DNA of 7,415 nt, taken from an uncultured Pseudomonadota bacterium (GTDB taxonomy: Bacteria > Pseudomonadota > Gammaproteobacteria > Burkholderiales > SG8-41). Made by a program: the position numbers and the translations under genes. The notes under the pieces are model-generated. The model did not search any database. It saw only the letters and a list, made by a program, of their open reading frames with translations, and was not told the origin of the DNA. Shown piece by piece: positions 1-6,988 of this stretch. The stretch spans positions 1 through 7,415 of the forward strand of contig CAMPGR010000160.1 in assembly GCA_946885605.1 (NCBI GenBank), read 5' to 3'. The stretch's first letter is position 1, and each line of letters starts with the position of its first letter.

Positions 1-17
1 TCCATACACTTCCCCCC

Positions 18-228
18 CTTGAAGGGGAGGGAATGTACGCATCCGTTCGTCTTGAAGGGGAGGGAATGTACGCATCCGCTCGTCTTGGGGGAGGGAATGT
101 ACGCATCCGCTCGTCTTGAAGGGGAGGGAATGTATGCATCCGCTCGTCTTGAAGGGGAGGGAATGTACGCATCCGCACTCTTTGAAGGGGAGGATGTACG
201 CATCCGCACTCCTTGAAGGGGAGGGAAT
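18..228. repeat. Tandem array of 31-33 bp units (6.5 copies)
   Basis: Units begin at 18, 51, 84, 115, 148, 181 and 212; the last is cut off after 17 bp. Units 1, 2, 4 and 5 are 33 bp. Units 3 and 6 are 31 bp, each lacking 2 bp at a different place in the G-rich half. Each unit has a G-rich half (core GAAGGGGAGGGAATGTACG) and a half with the core CATCCG. The unit end changes from CTCGT to CACTC in the last two units, so the array has two sub-types. There is no unique spacer between units, so it is not CRISPR. The two 2-bp losses break any reading frame through the array, so the open frame at 19-216 is not a credible gene. It looks like a minisatellite made by slippage or unequal exchange. Function is unknown. 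Confidence 0.9.
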
Positions 229-234
229 CACGTG

Positions 235-273
235 CCTTCCCCCTCAGGGGGAAGGTTAGGATGGGGGTGGGGT
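235..273. repeat. REP-like GC-rich hairpin element
   Basis: Positions 235-243 and 247-255 form a perfect 9-bp inverted repeat (CCTTCCCCC / GGGGGAAGG) around a TCA loop. A G-rich tail to 273 (TTAGGATGGGGGTGGGG) follows. From memory, hairpins of this form with this tail are scattered in intergenic regions of many GC-rich proteobacteria; membership in a named family was not checked. It lies downstream of chrA (minus strand), but no T-run follows the stem on either strand, so a role as a classical terminator is doubtful. The stretch from 274 to 385, up to the chrA stop, holds only a small 10-bp palindrome (CCTTGCAAGG, about 327-336) and no recognisable gene. Confidence 0.65.
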
Positions 274-385
274 CCGCAACGCATTCCGGATGGACCCGAC
301 AACCGCTTCCGTTTCGTTGAGCTTCCCTTGCAAGGAGTCTCTCGGTCAAAGACCAAATAACGCTCGACGCATTTGTGGCGCCGGC

Positions 386-1768
386 TCACATGCCGAAGAG
401 CGGTTTGGCAAAGGTATAGATCAAGCCCGCTACGCCGCACGCGGCGATGAGCGGAATGATGCCTACGCCAAAACGGAAGAGCGCGATCCCGGCGGCAACG
501 CCGATCGCAAGCGTCGCCCATTCGAAGCGGCCCGAGAACGGCGCCCCAGCGCTCGCTTCCGGCCACAGCACGTGCCAGGCGAAGAACACCGCAAGATTCA
601 ATATGACGCCCACTACGGCAGCGGTAATGCCGGTGAGCGGCGCGGTGAACCTGACATCGCCGTGGGTCGATTCGATGAGCGGCGCGCCGGCAAAAATGAA
701 GACGAAGCTCGGAAGAAACGTGAAGTAGGTGACGAGCGTTGCGGCCAGCGCGCCGCCGAGGAAGAGGTGGTCGGGGCCGAGCACCTCCTTTACCCATCCT
801 CCGACGAAGCCGATGAAGGTGACCACCATGATGAGCGGCCCCGGCGTCGTTTCGCCCAACGCGAGCCCGTCGATCATCTGCGTCGCCGTGAGCCACTCGT
901 AGTGCTCCACGGCGCCCTGATAGACGTATGGCAGGACCGCGTATGCGCCGCCGAAGGTGAGGAAGGCCGCCTTGGTGAAGAACCAGCCCATCTGCGTGAG
1001 CGTCGCATCCCAACCGTAGAGCGCATAGAGCACGCCGATGACGGCAAACCACAGCGCGAAGCTCACAGCGCAGATGCGGATCAAGCGCGGCCACGTGAAG
1101 CGCGCGTACGCGGGCGTCGGCGTATCGTCGTCGATCAATGCCGCGCCGTAGCGTTTCTCCGCCGCGCCGTGGCCGCCGCCGATTGCGAACTTGTCCGGCG
1201 CAACCCGCCCGCCGATGTAGCCGATGATCCCCGCGCCGAGCACGATATACGGAAAGGGCACATCGAAGGCGAAGATCGCCACGAACGCGGCGGCCGCGAC
1301 CAGCCACAGCGCGAGGTTCTTGAGCGCGCGCGATCCGATGCGGTAGGCGGCGTAAACCACGATCGCCGTGACGGCCGGCTTGATGCCGTAGAGCACGCCG
1401 GCGATGGCGGGGACGTCGCCGTAGGCCATGTAGATCCACGCGAGCGCGATCAGGATGAAGAGCGAGGGCAGCACGAACAGCGTGCCGGCGATGACCCCGC
1501 CGCGCGTCTTGTGCATGAGCCAGCCGATGTAGGTGGCAAGCTGGGTCGCTTCCGGGCCCGGCAGCACCATGCAGTAATTGAGCGCGTGCAGGAAGCGCCG
1601 CTCCGAAATCCAGCGCCTGCGCTCGACGAGTTCCTGGTGCATGATGGCGATCTGCCCGGTCGGACCGCCAAAACTGATGAAGCCCAGCCTGAACCAGTAC
1701 CAGAACGCCTCGCGCAGCGTCACGGCGGCGGGCGCAACGTTCCTGTTCACCTTGTTGTCATTTTTCAT
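386..1768 (-). CDS. chrA: Chromate transporter ChrA, long two-domain form
   Basis: Predicted 460-residue inner-membrane protein of the CHR family (chromate ion transporters, PF02417). Characterised members export chromate, a toxic sulfate analogue, from the cytoplasm. Both homologous halves are present. In the N-terminal half, FGGPTGQIA lies at residues 33-41 and the signature around VLPGPEATQLATYIGW at 68-83. In the C-terminal half, FLTFGGAYAVLPYV lies at 269-282 and GLALGETTPGPLI at 301-313. Many hydrophobic segments follow each motif, and the length fits the long-chain class. I chose the ATG at 1768 because AGGGAG (1779-1784) lies 10 nt upstream; a GTG at 1777 would add three residues but sits 1 nt from that site. 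The gene diverges from tusA. No chrB-type regulator is in the window, so inducibility by chromate cannot be judged. Some family members may move other anions; the substrate is inferred from family. Confidence 0.93.
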   Translation of the reverse strand: MKNDNKVNRNVAPAAVTLREAFWYWFRLGFISFGGPTGQIAIMHQELVERRRWISERRFLHALNYCMVLPGPEATQLATYIGWLMHKTRGGVIAGTLFVLPSLFILIALAWIYMAYGDVPAIAGVLYGIKPAVTAIVVYAAYRIGSRALKNLALWLVAAAAFVAIFAFDVPFPYIVLGAGIIGYIGGRVAPDKFAIGGGHGAAEKRYGAALIDDDTPTPAYARFTWPRLIRICAVSFALWFAVIGVLYALYGWDATLTQMGWFFTKAAFLTFGGAYAVLPYVYQGAVEHYEWLTATQMIDGLALGETTPGPLIMVVTFIGFVGGWVKEVLGPDHLFLGGALAATLVTYFTFLPSFVFIFAGAPLIESTHGDVRFTAPLTGITAAVVGVILNLAVFFAWHVLWPEASAGAPFSGRFEWATLAIGVAAGIALFRFGVGIIPLIAACGVAGLIYTFAKPLFGM

Positions 1769-1862
1769 CCGCGGCACGCTCCCTGGATGCGATGTGAATG
1801 CAGTCGGAAATCTTCAGCGCTTGGGCAAGTGGCATATGCTACAAGACTTCCCGCGCCTCGCC

Positions 1863-1891
1863 GCTATACAGCCTTTAGGCATACGGCACAA
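1863..1891 (-). promoter_or_regulatory. Candidate chrA promoter (weak match)
   Basis: On the minus strand, TTGTGC (1891-1886) and TATAGC (1868-1863) are separated by 17 bp, the optimal sigma-70 spacing. The hexamers match consensus at only three and four positions. Transcription would start near 1856 and give a leader of about 90 nt before the chrA ATG. The -35 overlaps the region where the tusA -35 would lie. This is the best candidate by eye, not a firm assignment. Confidence 0.3.
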
Positions 1892-1914
1892 TGACTTATC
1901 AAAACGTCTATAAT
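1885..1914 (+). promoter_or_regulatory. tusA promoter with perfect -10 TATAAT
   Basis: A consensus -10 hexamer TATAAT lies at 1909-1914, in a locally AT-rich stretch of otherwise GC-rich DNA. The best -35 is poor: GGCACA at 1885-1890, spacing 18, matching three of six positions. Transcription would begin near 1921, leaving a leader of about 38 nt before the tusA ATG at 1959. It likely drives tusA and the ligase-like gene together. Confidence 0.6.
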
Positions 1915-1958
1915 CGGTCGCAGGGCTTTACCAGAGATTGCATCGGCGAGAGGAACAC

Positions 1959-2186
1959 ATGAAGTTCGACAAGGAGCTGGACGCGCGCGGGCTCAACTGC
2001 CCGCTGCCGATTCTGAGGACCAAGAAAGCGCTGACCGACATGGCATCGGGGCAGGTGCTGAAGGTGCTTGCGACCGATCCCGGCTCCGTCAAGGATTTCC
2101 AGGCGTTTTCCAGGCAGACGGGCAACACGCTGCTTTCCTCGGAGACGGCCAACAGCGAGTTCATCTTCTTCATGCAGAAGAAGTAG
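1959..2186 (+). CDS. tusA: TusA-family sulfur-carrier protein
   Basis: A 75-residue cytoplasmic protein of the TusA/SirA/YeeD family (PF01206). These proteins carry sulfur as a persulfide on one conserved cysteine, handing it on for tRNA thiolation, molybdenum cofactor synthesis or, in sulfur oxidisers, to Dsr or Hdr-like enzymes. The signature is present as LNCPLPILRTKKAL (residues 12-25); the active cysteine is C14 in CPLP. The second typical block, DPGSVKDFQAF, is at 40-50. It is the only cysteine in the protein. The start is the ATG at 1959, preceded by GAGAGGAA at 1948-1955; an in-frame TTG at 1938 has no such support. The ligase-like gene begins 24 bp after the stop, so co-transcription is likely. 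Which sulfur pathway it serves cannot be told here, as no tusBCDE, dsrE or hdr gene is in the window. Confidence 0.93.
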   Translation: MKFDKELDARGLNCPLPILRTKKALTDMASGQVLKVLATDPGSVKDFQAFSRQTGNTLLSSETANSEFIFFMQKK

Positions 2187-2210
2187 CGCACCGACCTACG
2201 CGGAGGTTCA

Positions 2211-3296
2211 GTGGCGGACAACTGGCGGCTCATCGACACGGGCCTGCGCCCTGCAGCCCAGAACATTGCCCTGAGCCGCGCGCTGCTCGAAGCGCGCCGC
2301 GCTGACGAAATCCCGAGCACGCTCCGTTTCCTGCGCTTCACGCCCACGGCCCTGCTCGCTGCGCGCCAGAGCGCCGAGCAGGAATTCGACCTCGAGTACT
2401 GCCGCGCGCAGGCGATTCCCGTGCAGCGCCGGTTGACGGGCGGCCGCGCACTCTACGCCGATCCGAACCAGCTCGGGTGGGAGCTGCATTTGCACGCGCG
2501 CGAGGTCGGCGCGAATGGGGCGCAGGTCCTGTTGCGACGCCTGTGTCATGCTGCGGCAACCGCGCTCAGCGCGCTCGGCATCGATGCGCGTTACAGGCCG
2601 GGCAACGAAGTGGAAGTGGACGGGCGCGCGATCGCAAGCTCCGGCATGGTGAGCGATGGGGACGCCGTATCGTTTCACGGTATGGTCGCGCTCGATTGCG
2701 ATCCCGAGCGGGCGGTACGGGTGCTCCGTCTACCAAGCGGGAAGCCCATGGATATCGCCCGCACCGCGCTGGAAGCGCGCCACACGACATTGAAAACGCT
2801 GTTCGGACGCGCACCAGAGACCGCGCTGGTGAAGCGCTACCTCGCGGAAGCCTACGAAAGCGAGTTTGGAGTCGAATTCGGAGAAGGCGATCTCACGCTC
2901 TCCGAGCACGCGCGCTATCAGGCTGCGTTGCGCGCAATCGACGGCCCGTCGTGGGTGCAGTTGAACGGAAGACCCGCAAGCGAAATGCCGGTCCTGGAGG
3001 CGGTGCAGAGTTTTTCCGGGGGGCTCCTGCGCGCCACGGTCATGCTGGAAACCGCGACCCAGACGATCCGGCAGGTCTGGTTCACCGGCGACATCGCATC
3101 GAATCCGGCGCGTGCGCTGCACGATCTCGAGGCCGCGTTGCGCGACATCCCGATGAGCCGGCTCGCGCGCAGGGTGGAGTGGTTTTTCCGCAGCCGCCCG
3201 GTCGATATCCCGGGGCTCAAGCCGGAAGATTTCGTCGCGGCGGTGCGCCGCGCCGTGGGGCGGCCACTCCTCGCCCGGAATTCCTCGCTGCAGTAG
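2211..3296 (+). CDS. Lipoate-protein ligase A-like protein lacking the catalytic lysine
   Basis: A 361-residue cytoplasmic protein with the two-domain layout of LplA (E. coli LplA is 338 residues). The N-terminal cofactor-transferase domain (BPL/LPL fold) spans about 1-215, with the nucleotide/acyl-binding motif RRLTGGRALYAD at 73-84. The C-terminal lipoate-ligase domain spans about 268-350, beginning FSGGLLRATVMLE. Canonical ligases have RRxSGGGxVxHD; here the His position is Ala83. Canonical enzymes also carry a catalytic lysine in a motif like DGRKISGSA (E. coli K133); the aligned segment here is DGRAIASSG (137-145), with Ala140 at the lysine position. The following FHG (155-157) and the LDCD strand (161-164) are kept. 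Start is GTG at 2211 with GGAGG at 2202-2206. It probably forms an operon with tusA. It may be a non-catalytic or altered-function paralogue. Family membership is firm; substrate and activity are unknown. Confidence 0.85.
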   Translation: MADNWRLIDTGLRPAAQNIALSRALLEARRADEIPSTLRFLRFTPTALLAARQSAEQEFDLEYCRAQAIPVQRRLTGGRALYADPNQLGWELHLHAREVGANGAQVLLRRLCHAAATALSALGIDARYRPGNEVEVDGRAIASSGMVSDGDAVSFHGMVALDCDPERAVRVLRLPSGKPMDIARTALEARHTTLKTLFGRAPETALVKRYLAEAYESEFGVEFGEGDLTLSEHARYQAALRAIDGPSWVQLNGRPASEMPVLEAVQSFSGGLLRATVMLETATQTIRQVWFTGDIASNPARALHDLEAALRDIPMSRLARRVEWFFRSRPVDIPGLKPEDFVAAVRRAVGRPLLARNSSLQ

Positions 3297-3365
3297 CGAG
3301 CAGGCGTTTCCGCCGCGCCATCTAACGAGCGTCGCAGAAATGACTGACGCCGCTCTGCCGCACCT

Positions 3366-3400
3366 GTGCAAGCGGGCAGATGGTTCCCAACCATTTGCAC
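3366..3400. terminator. Hairpin between convergent genes, possible bidirectional terminator
   Basis: Positions 3376-3385 pair with 3389-3398 in a 10-bp stem (one G-T pair) closed by a CCC loop. An alternative outer pairing, GTGCAA (3366-3371) with TTGCAC (3395-3400), shares the inner ATGGTT/AACCAT stem and leaves an 8-nt bulge. It lies between the end of the ligase-like gene and the end of the DUF4126 gene, where a shared terminator would be expected. Neither strand has a T-run after the stem, so intrinsic termination is unproven. Confidence 0.4.
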
Positions 3401-3405
3401 GAGAA

Positions 3406-4008
3406 TCAATAGGCGGCGCTTCCGAAGCTCTTCCGGATCGTGGTGACGAGGCGCCTTATGCCTCGCCACAGCCTGGGCAGCAGGTAGACGGCAACGCCCA
3501 TAAACAGGGCGAGAAAAATCAGGAACAGCAGCGGATACTTCAGGGCGGCAAGGAGCCCGAGCGCCGAAACGATGTCTTCGCTCAGTGATGCGATCCAGTT
3601 GCTGAATGGCTCCGGAGAGGCGTTGATGAGCGCGCGTGTGCCGGCCTTGGTGAAGTGGGTGCCGGCAGCGACCACCCCGCCCAGCAATCCCGCGGCAAGC
3701 GCAAATCCCGGATCGGCACTCGCTACTGCAGCCGCCGCCAGCAGGGCGCCGGCCGGTATGCGGATGAAGGTATGGATCGCGTCCCACAGGCTGTCGAGGC
3801 CGGGAATCTTGTCCGCGAAGAACTCGGCGAAAAAGAGTAGCCCCGACACCGTCATTACGGCGGGATGGGCGAGAACCTGCAGATCGTGCGGCAGGGGATA
3901 GATTCCGAAGTGCTGCAGCAATCCGAGGAAGAAGAGCACGGCGTAGAGCCGCAGGCCGCTCGCCCAGCCGAGTCCCGTCGCCGTCGCTATCGCAGTCAGC
4001 GCATCCAT
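3406..4008 (-). CDS. DUF4126 family integral membrane protein
   Basis: A 200-residue protein that I recognise as DUF4126, a family without an assigned function. The N-terminus carries GLGWASGLRLYAVLFFLGLL (12-31), the usual opening of the family. Further conserved-looking blocks are FFADKIPGLDSLWDAIHTF (63-81) and GTHFTKAGTRALINASPEP (116-134). Hydrophobic stretches at about 15-32, 47-65, 84-118 and 148-178 suggest four or five membrane segments, followed by a basic tail (RLWRGIRRL, 179-187) that is probably cytoplasmic. It is downstream of valS on the same strand, but a 172-bp gap with two palindromic repeats separates them, so it may have its own transcript. The ATG at 4008 has no clear Shine-Dalgarno site, but no better start is seen and the family N-terminus begins here. 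The biochemical role is unknown. Confidence 0.85.
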   Translation of the reverse strand: MDALTAIATATGLGWASGLRLYAVLFFLGLLQHFGIYPLPHDLQVLAHPAVMTVSGLLFFAEFFADKIPGLDSLWDAIHTFIRIPAGALLAAAAVASADPGFALAAGLLGGVVAAGTHFTKAGTRALINASPEPFSNWIASLSEDIVSALGLLAALKYPLLFLIFLALFMGVAVYLLPRLWRGIRRLVTTIRKSFGSAAY

Positions 4009-4053
4009 GCGGGAAAGTTAGCACCGCGTTGTCGTCATGACCAGCCGGCGGCA

Positions 4054-4079
4054 TCATTCCGGCGTACGCGGGAATCTAG
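4054..4079. repeat. Palindromic intergenic repeat, copy 1
   Basis: The form is TCATTCC...GGAATCTAG, with an inverted repeat ATTCCGGCG (4056-4064) / CGCGGGAAT (4067-4075) containing one mismatch and a 2-nt centre. It resembles the common proteobacterial intergenic palindromes built on ATTCC...GGAAT (compare dRS3 of Neisseria). It lies just upstream of the DUF4126 start. Confidence 0.65.
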
Positions 4080-4143
4080 AAGAACGCTCTGGAACTCACC
4101 TTTCGCTGGGAAGACGAGACGTCGACCCGCGATTTCCGTATCG

Positions 4144-4169
4144 TCATTCCGGTGACAACCGGAATCCAG
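4144..4169. repeat. Palindromic intergenic repeat, copy 2
   Basis: The same element as copy 1, in the same orientation and exactly 90 bp further on, ending GGAATCCAG. The inverted repeat is perfect: ATTCCGGT (4146-4153) / ACCGGAAT (4158-4165) with a GACA loop. It begins 12 bp past the valS stop in the direction of valS transcription, so the stem could help end or protect the valS transcript. There is no T-run. Confidence 0.65.
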
Positions 4170-4180
4170 TGAATAGTGCG

Positions 4181-6988
4181 CTATCTATCGGCGCCAAGCT
4201 TCTCGAGTTGCGCCTGCACCTGTTCCCGCGTGGCGCTGAAGTTCTCGAGCCGCTGTCTTTCCTGCTCCACGACCTGCGCCGGCGCGCGCTCGACGAAGTT
4301 CGTATTCGCGAGCTTGCCCTTGGCCTTTCCGATCTCGCCTTCGAGGCGGGCCAATTCCTTCTCCAGGCGGGCGCGCTCCGCGGCGACGTCGATATCCACG
4401 CGCAGCATGAGCTTGAAGTCGCCGACGATCGACACCGGCGCATCGACTGCGGGCAGCTCGCGCTCGATCACCACTTCGGAGAGCCGCGCGAGCGCCGAAA
4501 GGTAGGGCGCGTAGGCCGCAAGCCGCTCGCGGTCGCCTTGCACGAGAAGCGGAACCTTCTGCGCGGGGCCGATGTTCATCTCGGCACGGAGGGTGCGGCA
4601 CGCCGTCACCATCTGCTTGAGCGTTTCCACCTCGCGCTCTGCAGCTTCGTCGATGCGCGCGTCATCGGGCTCCGGATAGGGCTGCAGCATGATCGTGGGC
4701 CCGGACTTGCCGGCAAGGGGCGCCACGCGTTGCCACAGCTCCTCGGTAATGAACGGAATCACCGGATGCGCGAGACGCAATATCGCCTCCAGCACGCGCG
4801 TCAGCGTGCGGCGCGTCGCACGGCGCTGCGCTTCATCACCCTGCGCAAGCTGAACCTTCGCGAGCTCGACATACCAGTCGCAATACTCGTCCCAGACGAG
4901 CTGATAGATCGAGCGCGCCAGATTGTCGAAGCGGTATTCGCGGAACGCGTCGTGCACTTCGGCTTCGGCGCGTTGAAGGCGGCCCACGATCCAGCGGTCC
5001 ACAGCCGAAGGCGCGGGCGGCAGTGTTTCGTCGAGGCCGGTGTCCGCCCCTTCGCAGTTCATCAGCACGAAGCGCGTCGCGTTCCAGAGCTTGTTGCAGA
5101 AATTGCGGTAGCCCTCGCAGCGGCTCAGGTCGAACTTGATGTCGCGCCCGGGGGAGGCGAGGCTCGCGAAGGTGAACCGCAGCGCGTCGGCGCCGAACGC
5201 GGGTATGCCTTGCGGAAATTCCCGGCGCGTCCGCTTCTCGATCGTGGCCGCCTGCCGCGGGTCCATGAGCCCGGAGGTCCGCTTCGCAACGAGCGCCTCC
5301 AGATCTATGCCGTCGATGAGATCGATCGGGTCGAGCACATTGCCCTTCGACTTCGACATCTTCTGCCCCTCCGCATCGCGGATGAGGCCGTGCACGTACA
5401 CCTCGCGAAACGGCACCTTCCCCGTGCAGTAGAGGGTCATCATCACCATGCGGGCGACCCAGAAGAAGATGATGTCGAAGCCGGTCACGAGCACGGACGA
5501 GGGCAGATAGAGGTCGAGTACCGGGTTGGAGCGCTGGGGGTATTCCGGCGTCCAGCCGAGCGTCGAGAACGGCCAGAGCGCCGACGAAAACCAGGTGTCC
5601 AGCACGTCCTCGTCGCGCCGCAGTTCGGAAGGCATCACGGCTTCACCGGCCTGCACGCGCCGGGCGACCGCATCGGCATACTTCGCCTGTGCTTCCTCCT
5701 TGCTGCGCGCCACGTACACGTTGCCCTCGCGGTCATACCACGCCGGGATGCGATGGCCCCACCAGAGTTGGCGCGAGATGCACCAGTCCTGGATGTTGTT
5801 GAGCCACTGGTTGTAGGTGTTCGCCCAGTTCTCGGGAACGAAGCGCACATCGCCGCGTGCGACCGCATCCAGGCCCGCGCGGGCGAGTGAATCCATCCTG
5901 ACGAACCACTGGTCGGTGAGGAACGGCTCGACCACGGCGTCGGTGCGCCCGCAGCGCGGCACCATGAGCTTGTGCGGCTTCGCGTCGGCGAGCAGCCCCT
6001 GTTCCTTCAGGTCCGACAGGATCTGGGCGCGCGCCTCGAACCGGTCGAGTCCCCGGTAAGCGGGCGGCGCGTTCTCGTTGATCTTTGCGTCCGGCGTGAA
6101 GATGTTGAGCGGCGCGAGGCCGTGGCGCAGACCCACCTGGTAGTCGTTGAAGTCGTGGGCGGGCGTGATCTTGACGCAGCCGGTGCCGAACTCGGTTTCG
6201 ACGTACTCGTCGGCAATCACCGGGATGGTGCGCCCGCTCAAGGGCAGTATGAGGCGCATCCCGACGAGATGCGTGTACCGGGGATCTTCCGGATTCACCG
6301 CCACCGCGACGTCGCCCAGCATCGTCTCGGGCCGCGTCGTCGCGACGACCACGTAGTCATCGGTGTTCTCCACCGGGTAGCGGATGTACCACAGGTGGCT
6401 TTCTTCCTCGCGCGATTCGACTTCGAGATCGGACACCGCGGTCTTGAGCACGGGGTCCCAGTTGACGAGCCGTTTTCCCCGATAGATCAGGCTGTCTTCA
6501 TACAGACGCACGAAGACTTCGGTCACAGTGCGCGAAAGCTCCTCGTCCATCGTGAAGCGCTCGCGTTCCCAGTCGCAGGAAGCGCCGAGCCGGCGCATCT
6601 GGCGCGTGATGGTCGAGCCCGACTGCTCCTTCCACTGCCACACGCGCGCTTCGAACGCGTCGCGCCCGATGACACGGCTCGAAGTGCCTTCCGCTTCGAG
6701 CTGGCGTTCCACGATGATCTGCGTTGCGATGCCCGCATGGTCGGTGCCCACCTGCCAGAGCGTGTTGTAGCCGCGCATGCGGTGGTAGCGGATGAGCGCG
6801 TCCATCAACGTATGCTGGAAGGCGTGCCCCATGTGGAGCGTGCCCGTCACGTTGGGCGGCGGCAGCAGGATGGAATAGCTGCGGGGATTGGAGAGGTCGA
6901 ATCCCGCGCGGAAGTAACCGTTTCGTTCCCACTCCGGGTACCAGCGCGCTTCGATCGCGGCCGGTTCAAAACTCTTCGCTAGTTCCAT
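4181..6988 (-). CDS. valS: Valyl-tRNA synthetase
   Basis: A 935-residue cytoplasmic class I aminoacyl-tRNA synthetase that charges tRNA-Val with valine; length is close to E. coli ValS (951). Landmarks in order: the catalytic [13 protein letters not shown] (43-55, the HIGH signature), [10 protein letters not shown] (81-90), the editing-domain motif [10 protein letters not shown] (217-226) used to clear mischarged threonine, KMSKS (543-547), the anticodon-binding helical domain (around [13 protein letters not shown]), and a C-terminal coiled coil (about 864-935) rich in Arg, Glu and Leu that contacts the tRNA. All key motifs are intact. The start is the ATG at 6988, because MELAKSFEP is the typical ValS N-terminus. 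It has no Shine-Dalgarno sequence, and the frame continues open upstream (see the partial ORF). A TATAAT lies 37 nt before the start. Confidence 0.97.
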   Translation of the reverse strand: MELAKSFEPAAIEARWYPEWERNGYFRAGFDLSNPRSYSILLPPPNVTGTLHMGHAFQHTLMDALIRYHRMRGYNTLWQVGTDHAGIATQIIVERQLEAEGTSSRVIGRDAFEARVWQWKEQSGSTITRQMRRLGASCDWERERFTMDEELSRTVTEVFVRLYEDSLIYRGKRLVNWDPVLKTAVSDLEVESREEESHLWYIRYPVENTDDYVVVATTRPETMLGDVAVAVNPEDPRYTHLVGMRLILPLSGRTIPVIADEYVETEFGTGCVKITPAHDFNDYQVGLRHGLAPLNIFTPDAKINENAPPAYRGLDRFEARAQILSDLKEQGLLADAKPHKLMVPRCGRTDAVVEPFLTDQWFVRMDSLARAGLDAVARGDVRFVPENWANTYNQWLNNIQDWCISRQLWWGHRIPAWYDREGNVYVARSKEEAQAKYADAVARRVQAGEAVMPSELRRDEDVLDTWFSSALWPFSTLGWTPEYPQRSNPVLDLYLPSSVLVTGFDIIFFWVARMVMMTLYCTGKVPFREVYVHGLIRDAEGQKMSKSKGNVLDPIDLIDGIDLEALVAKRTSGLMDPRQAATIEKRTRREFPQGIPAFGADALRFTFASLASPGRDIKFDLSRCEGYRNFCNKLWNATRFVLMNCEGADTGLDETLPPAPSAVDRWIVGRLQRAEAEVHDAFREYRFDNLARSIYQLVWDEYCDWYVELAKVQLAQGDEAQRRATRRTLTRVLEAILRLAHPVIPFITEELWQRVAPLAGKSGPTIMLQPYPEPDDARIDEAAEREVETLKQMVTACRTLRAEMNIGPAQKVPLLVQGDRERLAAYAPYLSALARLSEVVIERELPAVDAPVSIVGDFKLMLRVDIDVAAERARLEKELARLEGEIGKAKGKLANTNFVERAPAQVVEQERQRLENFSATREQVQAQLEKLGADR

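Noticed and set aside
19..216. A 65-codon repetitive peptide from the tandem array
   Set aside because: The peptide repeat changes register where units 3 and 6 lose 2 bp, and no ribosome-binding site or similar protein pattern supports it.
18..228. CRISPR array
   Set aside because: The units are joined directly head to tail with no unique spacers, and no cas gene is present.
247..273. G-quadruplex formed by the G-runs after the hairpin
   Set aside because: The runs include only two-G blocks (GG, GG, GGGGG, GGGG), and part of them is already paired in the perfect hairpin; the support is too weak to list as a feature.
1832..1839. GCATATGC palindrome in the chrA-tusA gap as an operator
   Set aside because: An 8-bp palindrome alone is too short; no second half-site or known regulator site is seen nearby.
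290..1894. Long plus-strand open frame (534 codons) opposite chrA
   Set aside because: It is rich in Arg, Glu and Asp with no recognisable motif, and lies antisense to a clear ChrA gene. In GC-rich DNA such mirror frames are expected.
2918..4057. Minus-strand open frame of 379 codons spanning the DUF4126 gene and part of the ligase-like gene
   Set aside because: It overlaps two better-supported genes in other frames and has the Arg/Ser/Pro-rich look of a shadow frame.
4181..4430. Separate coiled-coil protein at the 3' end of valS
   Set aside because: The Arg/Glu/Leu-rich segment is the normal C-terminal coiled coil of ValS and is continuous in frame with it.
4037..5890. Plus-strand open frame of 617 codons opposite valS, and another at 5972-6982
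   Set aside because: Both lie antisense to well-conserved valS codons, have Arg/His-rich composition and show no domain; they are shadows of the third-position G/C bias.
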